Below are positions 7,827-16,151 of a stretch of DNA of 25,682 bases, one piece after another. Source of the DNA: an uncultured Clostridia bacterium. Lineage in GTDB: Bacteria; Bacillota; Clostridia; Lachnospirales; Lachnospiraceae. The translations under genes were made by a program, and so were the position numbers. Under the pieces are notes generated by a model. That model was not told where the DNA came from, ran no database searches, and worked only from the letters and a program-made list of their open reading frames with translations. Positions within the stretch are counted from its first letter, which is position 1. The number at the start of each line of letters is the position of its first letter. Where the stretch lies: assembly GCA_946611595.1 (NCBI GenBank), contig CAMODY010000005.1:1-25682 (forward strand). The letters are read 5' to 3'.

Positions 7827-9479
7827 TTAAGCTGTCTTTTTCCGGGTAATCAGCTTAATCACAAGTAATGTCAATATCATAAGCACAACTGCAATTGGAA
7901 GTGCAATCGCCGCATTTGGAAGTAATCCCGCAATAATGTAGGAAACAAAGGATACTGCTGCGACTGTGATTGCATATGGCAGCTGTGTGCTGACATGCGT
8001 TACGTGGTCACACTGTGCACCTGCAGAAGCCATGATCGTGGTATCAGAGATTGGTGAGCAATGGTCACCGCAAACTGCACCTGCCATAGCTGCACTCATA
8101 TTAACAACACCAAGAGATGTTGTCAGCGGGAATGCTGCAAGTGTGATCGGAATTAAAATACCGAAAGTTCCCCAGCTTGTTCCTGTTGCGAAGGAGATCA
8201 CAACGGCGATCACGAATACCAGTGCCGGCAGGAACCATGTGATTCCGCTTGCGCCTGCCATGATGCTCTCTACGAACTCTGTAGATCCTAAAGAATCGGT
8301 CATAGCTTTCAGCGTCCATGCAAAGGTTAGGATCAGGATTGCAGGAACCATGCTCTTAAATCCTTCCGGAATTGCGCCCATGCAGTCTTTGAAACTGATG
8401 ATGCGTCTGCACAGATAGTAAATGATAGTAATGATCAGTGCGACTGCTCCACCGTACATAAGGCCGACAGATGCATCAGAATTTGCAAATGCATCAACTA
8501 CATTTGCGCCGTCTAAAGCGCCGCCTGTATAGATGAGGCCAAAGATACAGCAAATGATCAGTACAATGATCGGGAAGATCAGGTCAATAACTTTTCCTTT
8601 CGGATTTGCCTGGTCTTCTTCAGTATTGGAATACGGATTCATACCATTAAAGATATCGCCTGCTTCTGCAGCATCCGTATATTTCTTCATCGGGCCGTAA
8701 TCCATCTTAAAGATGATCAGGAAGAACATCATGACAATGGTAAGGACCGCATAAAAGTTAAATGGAATGGATGCGATGAACGCATGAAGCCCCTGACCTT
8801 CTCCAACATAGCCGGATACAGCTGCTGCCCAGGAAGAGATCGGTGCGATGATGCAGACAGGAGCTGCAGTTGCATCGATCAGGTAAGCAAGTTTTGCACG
8901 GCTGATGCCGGAAGCGTCGCTGACTGGTCTCATAACGGAACCTACTGTCAGGCAGTTGAAATAGTCATCAATAAAGATCAGGATACCTAAGATAATGGTC
9001 GCAACCTGTGCGCCTCCGCGGCTCTTGATATGTTTTGCAGCCCAGCGGCCGAATGCAGCACTTCCTCCTGCGCGGTTCATCAAAACGACCATCGTTCCCA
9101 GAATTACCAGGAAGACTAAGATACCTACATTCCAGCTATCTGCCAGTGCGCCATTTACAAAGCCGTCACTGAAGATATGCTCCAATGCGCCGAGCGGATT
9201 TCCGTTTGCATAGAAGAATCCACCAACTAAGATTCCGATAAACAGAGAGGAATAAACCTCTTTTGTGATCAATGCGAGTACAATTGCAACGATCGGCGGA
9301 ACCAGTGACCAGAATTTTCCATAGAAAACGCTGTCAACTACTGCTTCACCGTCTTCTGCAAATACAGTCCATGCAAACATCATGACAAAGACTGCAGCGA
9401 TCACGCAGATCCTGGCAATCTGTCTCCCCTTAGACAGCTGCCTTTTTTGTCCAAATAATTCGTTTCTCAGTTTTCTCAT
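7827..9479 (-). CDS. lysW: NhaC-superfamily transporter, probable lysine importer LysW
   Basis: A polytopic inner-membrane protein of the NhaC sodium/proton antiporter superfamily, here probably importing lysine. The 550 residues contain a dozen or so hydrophobic segments; conserved family stretches include GILIFIDDYFNCLTVG, FATGTSWGTFGILIP and AGAVCGDHCSPISDTTIMAS. Sequence alone would suggest Na+/H+ antiport, but the gene lies directly under a lysine riboswitch, and comparative genomics (Rodionov and colleagues) named riboswitch-controlled NhaC-family members LysW as candidate lysine transporters. I set the start at ATG 9479 (MRKLRNELF) because GGAGG lies 6 bases upstream. The frame stays open to an ATG at 9650, but that extension would be translated from the riboswitch itself. 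It is a single-gene unit with its own promoter and terminator. Confidence 0.88.
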   Translation of the reverse strand: MRKLRNELFGQKRQLSKGRQIARICVIAAVFVMMFAWTVFAEDGEAVVDSVFYGKFWSLVPPIVAIVLALITKEVYSSLFIGILVGGFFYANGNPLGALEHIFSDGFVNGALADSWNVGILVFLVILGTMVVLMNRAGGSAAFGRWAAKHIKSRGGAQVATIILGILIFIDDYFNCLTVGSVMRPVSDASGISRAKLAYLIDATAAPVCIIAPISSWAAAVSGYVGEGQGLHAFIASIPFNFYAVLTIVMMFFLIIFKMDYGPMKKYTDAAEAGDIFNGMNPYSNTEEDQANPKGKVIDLIFPIIVLIICCIFGLIYTGGALDGANVVDAFANSDASVGLMYGGAVALIITIIYYLCRRIISFKDCMGAIPEGFKSMVPAILILTFAWTLKAMTDSLGSTEFVESIMAGASGITWFLPALVFVIAVVISFATGTSWGTFGILIPITLAAFPLTTSLGVVNMSAAMAGAVCGDHCSPISDTTIMASAGAQCDHVTHVSTQLPYAITVAAVSFVSYIIAGLLPNAAIALPIAVVLMILTLLVIKLITRKKTA

Positions 9480-9520
9480 AGTTGCCTCCACTTTTTCGTT
9501 CGGATCACATTCAACTTTCC

Positions 9521-9754
9521 GAAAATAAAAATGATGTTTCGCGTATTGCAAAACATCACACCTTTTAAAACTTTTCATTTTCTGCAAAAAAGCTCTCCAC
9601 AAATGTGACAGTCCTGCAAGTATTTCCTGCAGACCCAACAGTTTTTCCATTCAGGAAGAAAAACCATTTCGGCGGAATCCCCTTTCTGCATCGGCTGCAT
9701 CCTGCTGCCATCACCGTACATACTCTTGTCATCCGCGCCTCTATTTCGCAAACG
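9521..9754 (-). promoter_or_regulatory. Lysine riboswitch (L box) with terminator platform
   Basis: The aptamer spans about 9584-9754 and keeps the conserved L-box blocks in order: AGAGGCGC (9735-9742), AAGAGTATG (9719-9727), AAGGGGATTCCGCCGAAA (9667-9684), GGACTGTCAC (9605-9614) and TGGAGAGC (9592-9599). P1 pairs the TGCGAAA segment near 9750 with the GCTTTTTTGC segment ending near 9584. The platform is an intrinsic terminator, GATGTTTTGC with GCGAAACATC (9548-9557 with 9533-9542), followed by ATTTTTATTTT. The GCGAAA of the terminator repeats the P1 5' arm, so the P1 3' arm can pair with it as antiterminator. Lysine binding should therefore switch the transporter gene off. Confidence 0.95.
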
Positions 9755-9773
9755 CTGTTTAATTATTTAACTG

Positions 9774-9802
9774 ATTATAGTGAGGTCTTATCCCATTGTC
9801 AA
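9774..9802 (-). promoter_or_regulatory. Consensus promoter of the lysine riboswitch transcript
   Basis: TTGACA (9797-9802) and TATAAT (9774-9779), both perfect, are separated by 17 bases. The predicted start lies just ahead of the aptamer. Confidence 0.88.
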
Positions 9803-9846
9803 CGTAAAATTCTGATTTATTAATGTACTAAAGCGGAAAAGCAACA

Positions 9847-9869
9847 GGGCAGAAGATAATCTTCTGCCC
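9847..9869 (-). terminator. Probable terminator of clpB
   Basis: A perfect 10-bp stem, GGGCAGAAGA with TCTTCTGCCC around a 3-base loop, lies about 50 bases past the clpB stop. The T-tract after it is poor (TGTTGCTTTT). Confidence 0.6.
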
Positions 9870-9917
9870 CACTTTATCATTCTTGATTTTTGAACGCTTT
9901 TTCCAGCAAAAACGTTT

Positions 9918-12515
9918 TTAAGCTTCTGCTTTTTTCACCTGTGCGCAAAGCTCTCCGTTTTCACCCACATCGATCACGATCACATCACCCGGAACCAAGT
10001 TGCCTTCCAGGATCAGTCTTGCAGCAAGCGTTGTGACATTTTTCTGAAGGAATCTCTTCAGCGGTCTTGCGCCGTATGCCGGATCATAGGATCTGTCTGC
10101 AGTCAGTTCTTTTGCAGCGTCCGTAAGTTCAATAGAAAGTTCCTTTTCTTTCATCAGATCATTGATCTCTTTGAGCTGCAGGTCGATGATGGAAGAAATA
10201 TTCTCTTTCGTCAGCGGCTTAAACATGATGATCTCATCAAGTCTGTTTAAGAACTCCGGCTTAAAGGAGCCCCGCAGCTGTTCCATAACCATCTCGGAAG
10301 CGTCCGCTTTGATCTCACCGTTTTCATCGATTCCATCCAGCAGGAACTGTGATCCGATATTCGAGGTCATGATCAAAATCGTATTCTTGAAGTCAACTGT
10401 TCGTCCCTGAGAGTCTGTAATTCTTCCGTCATCTAAAACCTGAAGAAGAACATTGAATACATCCGGGTGCGCTTTTTCTACTTCATCAAACAGAACAACG
10501 GAGTATGGTTTTCTTCTGACTGCTTCTGTCAGCTGGCCACCTTCATCGTATCCGACGTATCCCGGAGGCGCCCCGATCAGTCTGGAGACACTGTGTTTTT
10601 CCATGTACTCACTCATATCGATACGAACGATATTGTTCTCATCATCAAAGAGTGCCTGTGCAAGCGCTTTGCCAAGTTCTGTTTTACCAACACCGGTAGG
10701 TCCTAAGAAAAGGAAGGATCCGATCGGTCTGTCCGGTTCTTTGATCCCGGCCTTGCTTCTCCAGATCGCATCTACGACCTTTTCTACCGCTTCATCCTGT
10801 CCAACTACGCGGCGGTGAAGGATCTCACTTAAGGAAAGGATCTTTGCACGTTCTGTCTCATTCAGTTTTGATACCGGAATGCCGGTCCAGCGTGAAACGA
10901 TACGTGCAATCTCTTCTTCTGTTACATTCTGGCGAACCAGGGAAAGATCTTTTTCGTTGATTTTTGCTTCTTCTTCGGCAAGTTCTTTCTGTGCCTGTGG
11001 GAGCTGTCCGTATTTTAATTCCGAAAGTTTTTCCAGATCATATTCACGCTCTGCGATCTGGATCTGATTATTCAGATCTTCAATCTTTTCACGAAGCAGG
11101 GAAAGCTTTTCAACAGATGCTTTTTCATTTTCCCACTGCGCAGTCTTCGCGGTATATTCATCTTTCAGTTCGGCATGCTCTTTCTGCAGTTCCGCCAAAC
11201 GTTCTTTACTTAAGTTGTCGGTTTCTTTCTTAAGCGCGGTCTCTTCGATCTCAAGCTGCATGACCTTTCTTCTGAGTTCATCCAGTTCAGACGGCATGGA
11301 ATCAAGTTCCGTTTTGATCATTGCACATGCTTCATCGACAAGGTCGATTGCCTTATCCGGCAGGAAACGATCTGTAATATAACGGTCTGAAAGAACCGCA
11401 GCGCTTACTAAAGCAGAGTCTGTGATCTTTACGCCGTGGAATACTTCATAGCGCTCCTTGATACCTCTTAAGATGGAGATGGTATCTTCCACAGTCGGCT
11501 CGTCCACCATTACCGGCTGGAAACGTCTCTCTAAAGCCGGATCTTTTTCAATATATTTTCGGTACTCATCAAGCGTCGTAGCACCGATGCAGTGCAGCTC
11601 GCCTCTTGCAAGCATTGGCTTTAACATATTGCCGGCATCCATGCTGCCTTCTGTTTTTCCGGCACCTACGATCGTATGCAGCTCATCGATAAACAGAAGG
11701 ATCTGTCCATCGCTTTCTTTAACTTCCTGAAGAACTGCTTTGAGTCTTTCTTCAAACTCGCCTCTGTATTTTGCACCTGCGACCAGAGAACCCATATCAA
11801 GCGAGAAGATGGTCTTATCTTTCAGTCCTTCCGGTACATCGCCTTTAACGATTCTCTGTGCAAGTCCTTCAACGACAGCGGTTTTACCAACACCCGGCTC
11901 ACCAATTAAGACCGGATTGTTTTTCGTCTTTCTGGAAAGGATACGGATGACATTTCGAATTTCCGCATCTCTTCCGATAACCGGATCCATTTTCTGCTGT
12001 TTCGCTTTTTCAACCAGATCGGTTCCATATTTCGAAAGTGCCTCATAAGTTGCTTCCGGATTATCAGAGGTGATCTTCTGGTTTCCACGGACAGTGGATA
12101 AAGCCTTCAGGAATTCATCACGTGTGATTCCATATGTTCTGAACACTTCCTTCAGTTCCTTATTGCCCTTTTTCAGCATGGAAAGGAAGAGATGTTCTAC
12201 AGAAACATACTCATCGCCCATTGCCTTTGCCTCATCTTCCGCAGAAAGCAGGACATCATTTAAGCTGGCGCTGATGTGCTGCTGCCCACCCTGCACCTTG
12301 ACTTTCTTTTGAATCTCTTGAACAATCGCATTGGTAAAGTCCTTTGGATCCATGCCCATTTTTTCAATGAGTTTTGCGATCAGGCTGTCTTCCTGAGTCA
12401 ACAGACAATACAAAAGATGCTCGCATCCAATCTCCTGATTTCCATAATCATTTGCCACTTTCTGGCAGTCATTTACGGCCTCGATCGACCTTTGTGTGAA
12501 TTTGCTGATGTTCAT
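9918..12515 (-). CDS. clpB: ATP-dependent disaggregase ClpB
   Basis: A hexameric AAA+ chaperone that threads aggregated proteins through its pore together with DnaK after heat shock. The 865 residues match the family. Two N-terminal Clp repeats (about 1-145) are followed by AAA-1 with Walker A GEPGVGKTA near 200 and Walker B LLFIDELHT. A long charged coiled-coil middle domain at about 400-520 separates ClpB from ClpA/ClpC-only forms. AAA-2 has GPTGVGKTE near 595 and VVLFDEVEKAHPDVF. The start is ATG 12515 (MNISKFTQRS), with AGAGGTG just upstream. An earlier in-frame ATG at 12569 lies inside the CIRCE operator and is rejected. It is transcribed alone from a CIRCE-controlled promoter, so HrcA repression is expected. 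Confidence 0.96.
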   Translation of the reverse strand: MNISKFTQRSIEAVNDCQKVANDYGNQEIGCEHLLYCLLTQEDSLIAKLIEKMGMDPKDFTNAIVQEIQKKVKVQGGQQHISASLNDVLLSAEDEAKAMGDEYVSVEHLFLSMLKKGNKELKEVFRTYGITRDEFLKALSTVRGNQKITSDNPEATYEALSKYGTDLVEKAKQQKMDPVIGRDAEIRNVIRILSRKTKNNPVLIGEPGVGKTAVVEGLAQRIVKGDVPEGLKDKTIFSLDMGSLVAGAKYRGEFEERLKAVLQEVKESDGQILLFIDELHTIVGAGKTEGSMDAGNMLKPMLARGELHCIGATTLDEYRKYIEKDPALERRFQPVMVDEPTVEDTISILRGIKERYEVFHGVKITDSALVSAAVLSDRYITDRFLPDKAIDLVDEACAMIKTELDSMPSELDELRRKVMQLEIEETALKKETDNLSKERLAELQKEHAELKDEYTAKTAQWENEKASVEKLSLLREKIEDLNNQIQIAEREYDLEKLSELKYGQLPQAQKELAEEEAKINEKDLSLVRQNVTEEEIARIVSRWTGIPVSKLNETERAKILSLSEILHRRVVGQDEAVEKVVDAIWRSKAGIKEPDRPIGSFLFLGPTGVGKTELGKALAQALFDDENNIVRIDMSEYMEKHSVSRLIGAPPGYVGYDEGGQLTEAVRRKPYSVVLFDEVEKAHPDVFNVLLQVLDDGRITDSQGRTVDFKNTILIMTSNIGSQFLLDGIDENGEIKADASEMVMEQLRGSFKPEFLNRLDEIIMFKPLTKENISSIIDLQLKEINDLMKEKELSIELTDAAKELTADRSYDPAYGARPLKRFLQKNVTTLAARLILEGNLVPGDVIVIDVGENGELCAQVKKAEA

Positions 12516-12553
12516 ATCTATCACCTCTTTCCGAGAGTTTCTTTCTTGTTTTA

Positions 12554-12580
12554 TTAGCACTCTTTCCATTTGAGTGCTAA
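12554..12580 (-). promoter_or_regulatory. CIRCE operator (HrcA site) of clpB
   Basis: TTAGCACTC, 9 bases, GAGTGCTAA: a perfect CIRCE palindrome, placed between the promoter and the ribosome binding site of clpB. CIRCE is the HrcA repressor site of groESL and dnaK operons; here it adds clpB to the HrcA regulon. Confidence 0.97.
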
Positions 12581-12592
12581 TGTTCTATCTGT

Positions 12593-12621
12593 ACTATAAC
12601 ACCCACCATGCAAGATTGCAA
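12593..12621 (-). promoter_or_regulatory. Promoter of clpB
   Basis: TTGCAA (12616-12621) and TATAGT (12593-12598) with a 17-base spacer sit just upstream of CIRCE, which would cover the transcription start. Confidence 0.75.
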
Positions 12622-12678
12622 CTATTATTTTTAAAAATTTTTCAACTATTTTTTCTCAAGTTTTGCAGCTCTTTTTAA

Positions 12679-12710
12679 CAAAAAAAGCCTGCACATTTCG
12701 TGCAGGCTTT
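12679..12710 (-). terminator. Terminator of prfA
   Basis: AAAGCCTGCAC pairs with GTGCAGGCTTT (12700-12710 with 12684-12694, 5-base loop), followed by a run of Ts on the minus strand. It ends the prfA transcript before the clpB promoter. Confidence 0.88.
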
Positions 12711-12731
12711 CGCTTAAGCGATAGGTTTTTC

Positions 12732-13802
12732 TTATTTACTTTGTGCGGAAAGTTTTGCCGCCTGATCTGCGGCGATACAGTTATCCACCAATTCAAAGAT
12801 ATCTCCATCCAGAATGCTGTCCAGTCTGTAGGAAGTAAATCCGATACGGTGGTCTGTAACTCTTCCCTGCGGGAAGTTGTAGGTTTTGATCTTTTCACTA
12901 CGGTCGCCGGTTCCTACCTGGCTTCTTCTCTCTGCTGCCTCTGCAGCCTGTTTTTTCTGAAGTTCCAGATCATACAGACGGCTCTTTAAAACTTTAAGAG
13001 CTTTATCTTTATTCTTAAGCTGGCTCTTTTCATCCTGGCAGGAAATAACGATTCCTGTTGGGATATGGGTCAGACGAACTGCAGAGTCTGTGGTATTAAC
13101 GCACTGTCCTCCGTTTCCGGATGCACGGAATACATCAAACTTGCAGTCGTTCATATCGATCTCAATATCTACATCTTCTGCTTCCGGCATAACTGCTACC
13201 GTTGCTGTAGATGTGTGGATCCTGCCGCCGCTTTCCGTTACCGGAACTCGCTGTACACGGTGCACGCCGCTTTCATATTTCAGTTTAGAGTATGCGCCCT
13301 GACCATTTACCATGAAGACAACTTCCTTCATGCCGCCAAGTCCCATTTCATTTAAAGAAACAAGATCTGTTTTCCAGCCATTACGTTCTGCATAACGGCA
13401 GTACATACGGTAAAGCTCAGCTGCAAAGAGCGCTGCTTCATCTCCGCCCGCACCTGCTCGGATTTCCATGACAACGTTTTTATCATCATTTTCATCCTTC
13501 GGCAGAAGAAGGATCTTGAGTTCTTCTTCCAGTTCTTCTACCGCCTTCTTTGCTTCAGACAGTTCTTCTTTTGCCAGCTCTTTGAGTTCTTCATCGCTTT
13601 CTGTTTCCAGAATATCAAGGCTGTCGGTGATCGTCTGCTTCGCATCGCGGTATTTTCTGTATGTTTCAACAATAGGAGTCAGATCACTCTGCTCTTTCAT
13701 AAGTTTGCGAAACTGGTTCTGATCAGATGCCGTCTCCGGCTTTCCAAGAAGTTCTAACACTTCTTCATATCTGGTTTCAATTGATTCTAATTTGTCGAAC
13801 AT
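12732..13802 (-). CDS. prfA: Peptide chain release factor 1
   Basis: Recognises UAA and UAG in the ribosomal A site and triggers peptide release. The 356 residues are standard length. The codon-reading tripeptide is PVT at 187-189 (HRVQRVPVTES), the PxT type that marks RF1 rather than RF2. The catalytic GGQ is at 231-233 in RASGNGGQCVN, with Gln233 the expected methylation target. The C-terminus keeps YNFPQGRVTDHRIG. The ATG at 13802 has an AGGA site just upstream. It lies 39 bases after prmC, the methylase that modifies its GGQ, so enzyme and substrate are co-expressed. A strong terminator follows. Confidence 0.98.
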   Translation of the reverse strand: MFDKLESIETRYEEVLELLGKPETASDQNQFRKLMKEQSDLTPIVETYRKYRDAKQTITDSLDILETESDEELKELAKEELSEAKKAVEELEEELKILLLPKDENDDKNVVMEIRAGAGGDEAALFAAELYRMYCRYAERNGWKTDLVSLNEMGLGGMKEVVFMVNGQGAYSKLKYESGVHRVQRVPVTESGGRIHTSTATVAVMPEAEDVDIEIDMNDCKFDVFRASGNGGQCVNTTDSAVRLTHIPTGIVISCQDEKSQLKNKDKALKVLKSRLYDLELQKKQAAEAAERRSQVGTGDRSEKIKTYNFPQGRVTDHRIGFTSYRLDSILDGDIFELVDNCIAADQAAKLSAQSK

Positions 13803-13841
13803 GACATTCCTGCTTTCTTAAAGGTCAATCTTGTTTAATAG

Positions 13842-14693
13842 TTATTTTAAGTACCCGCATACGACCCGGTCTAAACCTGCAAGGTCTTTTACGGTGCGGA
13901 TCCCGCCAAAGCCATTTTCCTCAAATAGTTTTGAGACGGCTTCTGCCTGGCTGCATCCGATCTCAACGAGCAGTGCGCCACCGCTTTTAAGATACTTCGG
14001 TGCCTCTGCAATCAGTCGTTTATAAATATCCAGCCCCTCCGCTCCTGCAAGAAGCGCTAAAGATGGTTCATGATCTTTTACCTCCGGCATCAGCGTTTCA
14101 TATTCTGCTTCGCTGACATAAGGAGGATTGGATACAATGACATCAAATTTCTCATCCTTATTTAGCTTTGCATAAAGATCCGATAAGAGAAATTTAATCT
14201 CGCATTTATTCCGCTTGGCATTTTTCTTTGCAACGGAAAGCGCTTCGTCTGAGATATCAATCGCCGTAACGCTGCTATCCGGATGAAGATGCTTTAGCGT
14301 AACTGCAAGCGCTCCGCTTCCCGTGCACAGGTCAAGTACACTAGAGCCGTTCTTTATTACGCGCGATGCTTCTTCCAGCAGAACTTCCGTATCCTGCCTT
14401 GGGATCAGAACATGCTCATTTACGATAAACGGCAAACCGTAAAATTCCGTCTCTCCGATAATATACTGACAAGGCTCATGCGTAAGACGGCGCTTTAAAA
14501 AGCCTTCGAACATTTTAAGTTCTTCGCCTGTTAATAGCTTATCCGGATTCATCAGATATTCACTTCTTGTAATACCTGCTGCTGCCTCAAGCAGAAGAAA
14601 AACATCAGTCCTTGCATCACCAATTCCTGCCTGCTCAAGTTTTAAAACACTCTCCCCAATAAGTTCTTTGAGCGGAAGTTTATCTACAGCCAT
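13842..14693 (-). CDS. prmC: Release factor glutamine N5-methyltransferase
   Basis: Methylates the glutamine of the GGQ motif in RF1 and RF2 using S-adenosylmethionine. The 283 residues show an N-terminal helical domain for release-factor binding (1-95, ending in the typical LIPRQDTEVLL) and a Rossmann methyltransferase domain with DLCTGSGALA at 121-130. The catalytic NPPY is at 189-192 (VSNPPYVSEAEY). The ATG at 14693 overlaps the end of the upstream DUF1385 gene by 10 bases, which points to translational coupling. prfA follows directly. Confidence 0.96.
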   Translation of the reverse strand: MAVDKLPLKELIGESVLKLEQAGIGDARTDVFLLLEAAAGITRSEYLMNPDKLLTGEELKMFEGFLKRRLTHEPCQYIIGETEFYGLPFIVNEHVLIPRQDTEVLLEEASRVIKNGSSVLDLCTGSGALAVTLKHLHPDSSVTAIDISDEALSVAKKNAKRNKCEIKFLLSDLYAKLNKDEKFDVIVSNPPYVSEAEYETLMPEVKDHEPSLALLAGAEGLDIYKRLIAEAPKYLKSGGALLVEIGCSQAEAVSKLFEENGFGGIRTVKDLAGLDRVVCGYLK

Positions 14694-15748
14694 GATACGG
14701 TTTCGTCATCTGCTTTTTCTAACGGTTCTTCATCTTCCGGAGAAGCAATAACTTCCTCGATCGATTTTTCTTCTCTGTCGATTACAATCTCTTCTGTTTC
14801 AAAGAGGTCATCAATACCTTCCTGGTATGCCTTCCAGTCAAAGACTGCTTCAACAGAAGCAATTCCGACTTCTACCATATCCGGCGTCGGCTCTTTTGTA
14901 GTTAAAGCCTGCATCCACATTCCAGGTCTTGAAAGGATGTTTGCTGCCTTGCTGTTCGAATTTCCTGCCCAGCGGATAAACTCAAAAGAGACACCTGCAA
15001 TGACCGGAATTAAAAGGATACGGATCACAAGGCGAAGCCATAAAGTATCCACACGGATAAAGATAAAGAAGATAATACTGATAAACAGAACAAAGAAGAT
15101 AAAACTGGTTCCGCATCTTCTATGCTCTTTTGAGGACTTCATTACATTTTCCACATTTAATGGAAGACCGCTTTCAATGCAGTTGATGCATTTATGCTCC
15201 GCTCCGTGATACATGAACGTGCGCTTAATATCTTTCATCCTTGAGATCAGGGCAATATAGCCGATAAAGATCGCGAGTTTTATCACACCTTCAATCACAG
15301 CTAAAAGTGCGCTGGATGTAATATTCGTAAATCTTAAGATCAAGGATGAAACAACATACGGAAGAACAATAAAGAGCGCGATCGCGATGATCAAAGCAAA
15401 GACGATCGTAAATACCATAACGGCACTCTCACCTTTCGACTTAAATGTCGAGTCAATCGTTTTATCGAGCTTACCGTTTTCTTTTTCAATATCATCTTCA
15501 TAGAAGCTTGCCGAAAAAGTAAGAGTCTTGATTCCGAGGATCAGGGAGCTGATAAAAGATACCACGCCACGGATGATCGGCCAGCCTAAAACCTTTGCTT
15601 TTTTCGTTAGATTCTGATATTTACTTTTTCCGACCTCAATTTCTCCGTCCGGTCTGCGAACAGCAACAGCAACATCTTCGTCATGACGCATCATGACGCC
15701 TTCGATAACTGCCTGTCCGCCGATATTGGAAGATCTTCCTTTTTTCAT
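14684..15748 (-). CDS. DUF1385 membrane protein (YqhQ-like)
   Basis: A polytopic membrane protein of unknown molecular function. The 354 residues begin with the hallmark GGQAVIEGVMMR (10-21). Hydrophobic segments follow at about 55-80, 108-140, 145-170, 215-235 and 240-262. Between them lie the conserved HGAEHKCINCIES and HRRCGTSF, His/Cys-rich motifs that could bind metal. The last 70 or so residues are acidic and hydrophilic. It sits upstream of, and overlaps, prmC in a cluster common in Clostridia; the overlap suggests coupling with release-factor biogenesis, but no functional link is established that I know of. The ATG at 15748 is the natural family start. Confidence 0.9.
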   Translation of the reverse strand: MKKGRSSNIGGQAVIEGVMMRHDEDVAVAVRRPDGEIEVGKSKYQNLTKKAKVLGWPIIRGVVSFISSLILGIKTLTFSASFYEDDIEKENGKLDKTIDSTFKSKGESAVMVFTIVFALIIAIALFIVLPYVVSSLILRFTNITSSALLAVIEGVIKLAIFIGYIALISRMKDIKRTFMYHGAEHKCINCIESGLPLNVENVMKSSKEHRRCGTSFIFFVLFISIIFFIFIRVDTLWLRLVIRILLIPVIAGVSFEFIRWAGNSNSKAANILSRPGMWMQALTTKEPTPDMVEVGIASVEAVFDWKAYQEGIDDLFETEEIVIDREEKSIEEVIASPEDEEPLEKADDETVSWL

Positions 15749-15759
15749 AATTTTCCCTA

Positions 15760-15818
15760 TAAATAAAATAAGATTGAGAAATTAATCCTTGCATACGCAA
15801 AGAAGAACTCTCAATCTT
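15760..15818. terminator. Long interrupted hairpin after rpmE, probable terminator
   Basis: AAGATTGAGA and TCTCAATCTT (15770-15779, 15809-15818) form a 10-bp outer stem. An inner CTTTGC/GCAAGG hairpin sits in the loop. On the minus strand ATTTTATTT follows; on the plus strand TTTTTT follows after 6 bases. It separates rpmE from DUF1385. Confidence 0.65.
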
Positions 15819-15832
15819 AAGTCCTTTTTTAG

Positions 15833-16042
15833 CTACTGTTCTTTGTTTAAGTTATATTTCTTATTGAACATCTCAACACGTCCGCGTGCCTGAGCAGCCT
15901 TCTGCTGTCCTGTATAGAAAGGATGGCATTTAGCGCAAACTTCCACGTGGATATCTTCCTTTGTGGAACCTGTTACGAATGTGTTGCCGCAGTTGCAGGT
16001 AACTGTTGCCTGATAATAATTTGGATGGATTCCGTCTTTCAT
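15833..16042 (-). CDS. rpmE: 50S ribosomal protein L31, zinc-binding form
   Basis: A small protein bridging the ribosomal subunits. Starting at ATG 16042 (MKDGIHPNYY) it has 69 residues, the normal length for the form that keeps zinc. The four ligands are Cys16, Cys18, Cys36 and Cys39 (TCNCGN and CAKC), and HPFYTGQQK is the family signature. This C+ form is usually the zinc-replete paralogue. AGGAG lies 7 bases upstream of this ATG, so the longer frame beginning at 16126 is rejected. It lies downstream of rho and has its own promoter. The TTCGAA repeats in its leader could form a small hairpin. Confidence 0.96.
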   Translation of the reverse strand: MKDGIHPNYYQATVTCNCGNTFVTGSTKEDIHVEVCAKCHPFYTGQQKAAQARGRVEMFNKKYNLNKEQ

Positions 16043-16114
16043 CTTTTTTCTCCTATTCTTTGTTCGAAAAACTTTTAACTCTTCGAATCTGTATTTGCTT
16101 AAATCAGCCTTGCA

Positions 16115-16144
16115 AGTATAGCACAACCCTTATCAGGACTGCAA
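16115..16144 (-). promoter_or_regulatory. Promoter of rpmE, overlapping a weak rho terminator
   Basis: TTGCAG (16139-16144) and TATACT (16115-16120) with an 18-base spacer and a TG-extended -10. The same bases carry a weak CCCTT/AAGGG hairpin just after the rho stop, so termination of rho and initiation of rpmE may compete. Confidence 0.6.
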
Positions 16145-16151
16145 GGGCTTT

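Noticed and set aside
12516..12569. 18-residue N-terminal extension of ClpB
   Set aside because: The ATG lies inside the CIRCE operator; the internal ATG at 12515 has a good ribosome site and the family N-terminus.
16043..16126. Longer L31 frame with 28 more residues
   Set aside because: AGGAG before the ATG at 16042 and the normal length of L31 support the short form; the extension covers the leader.
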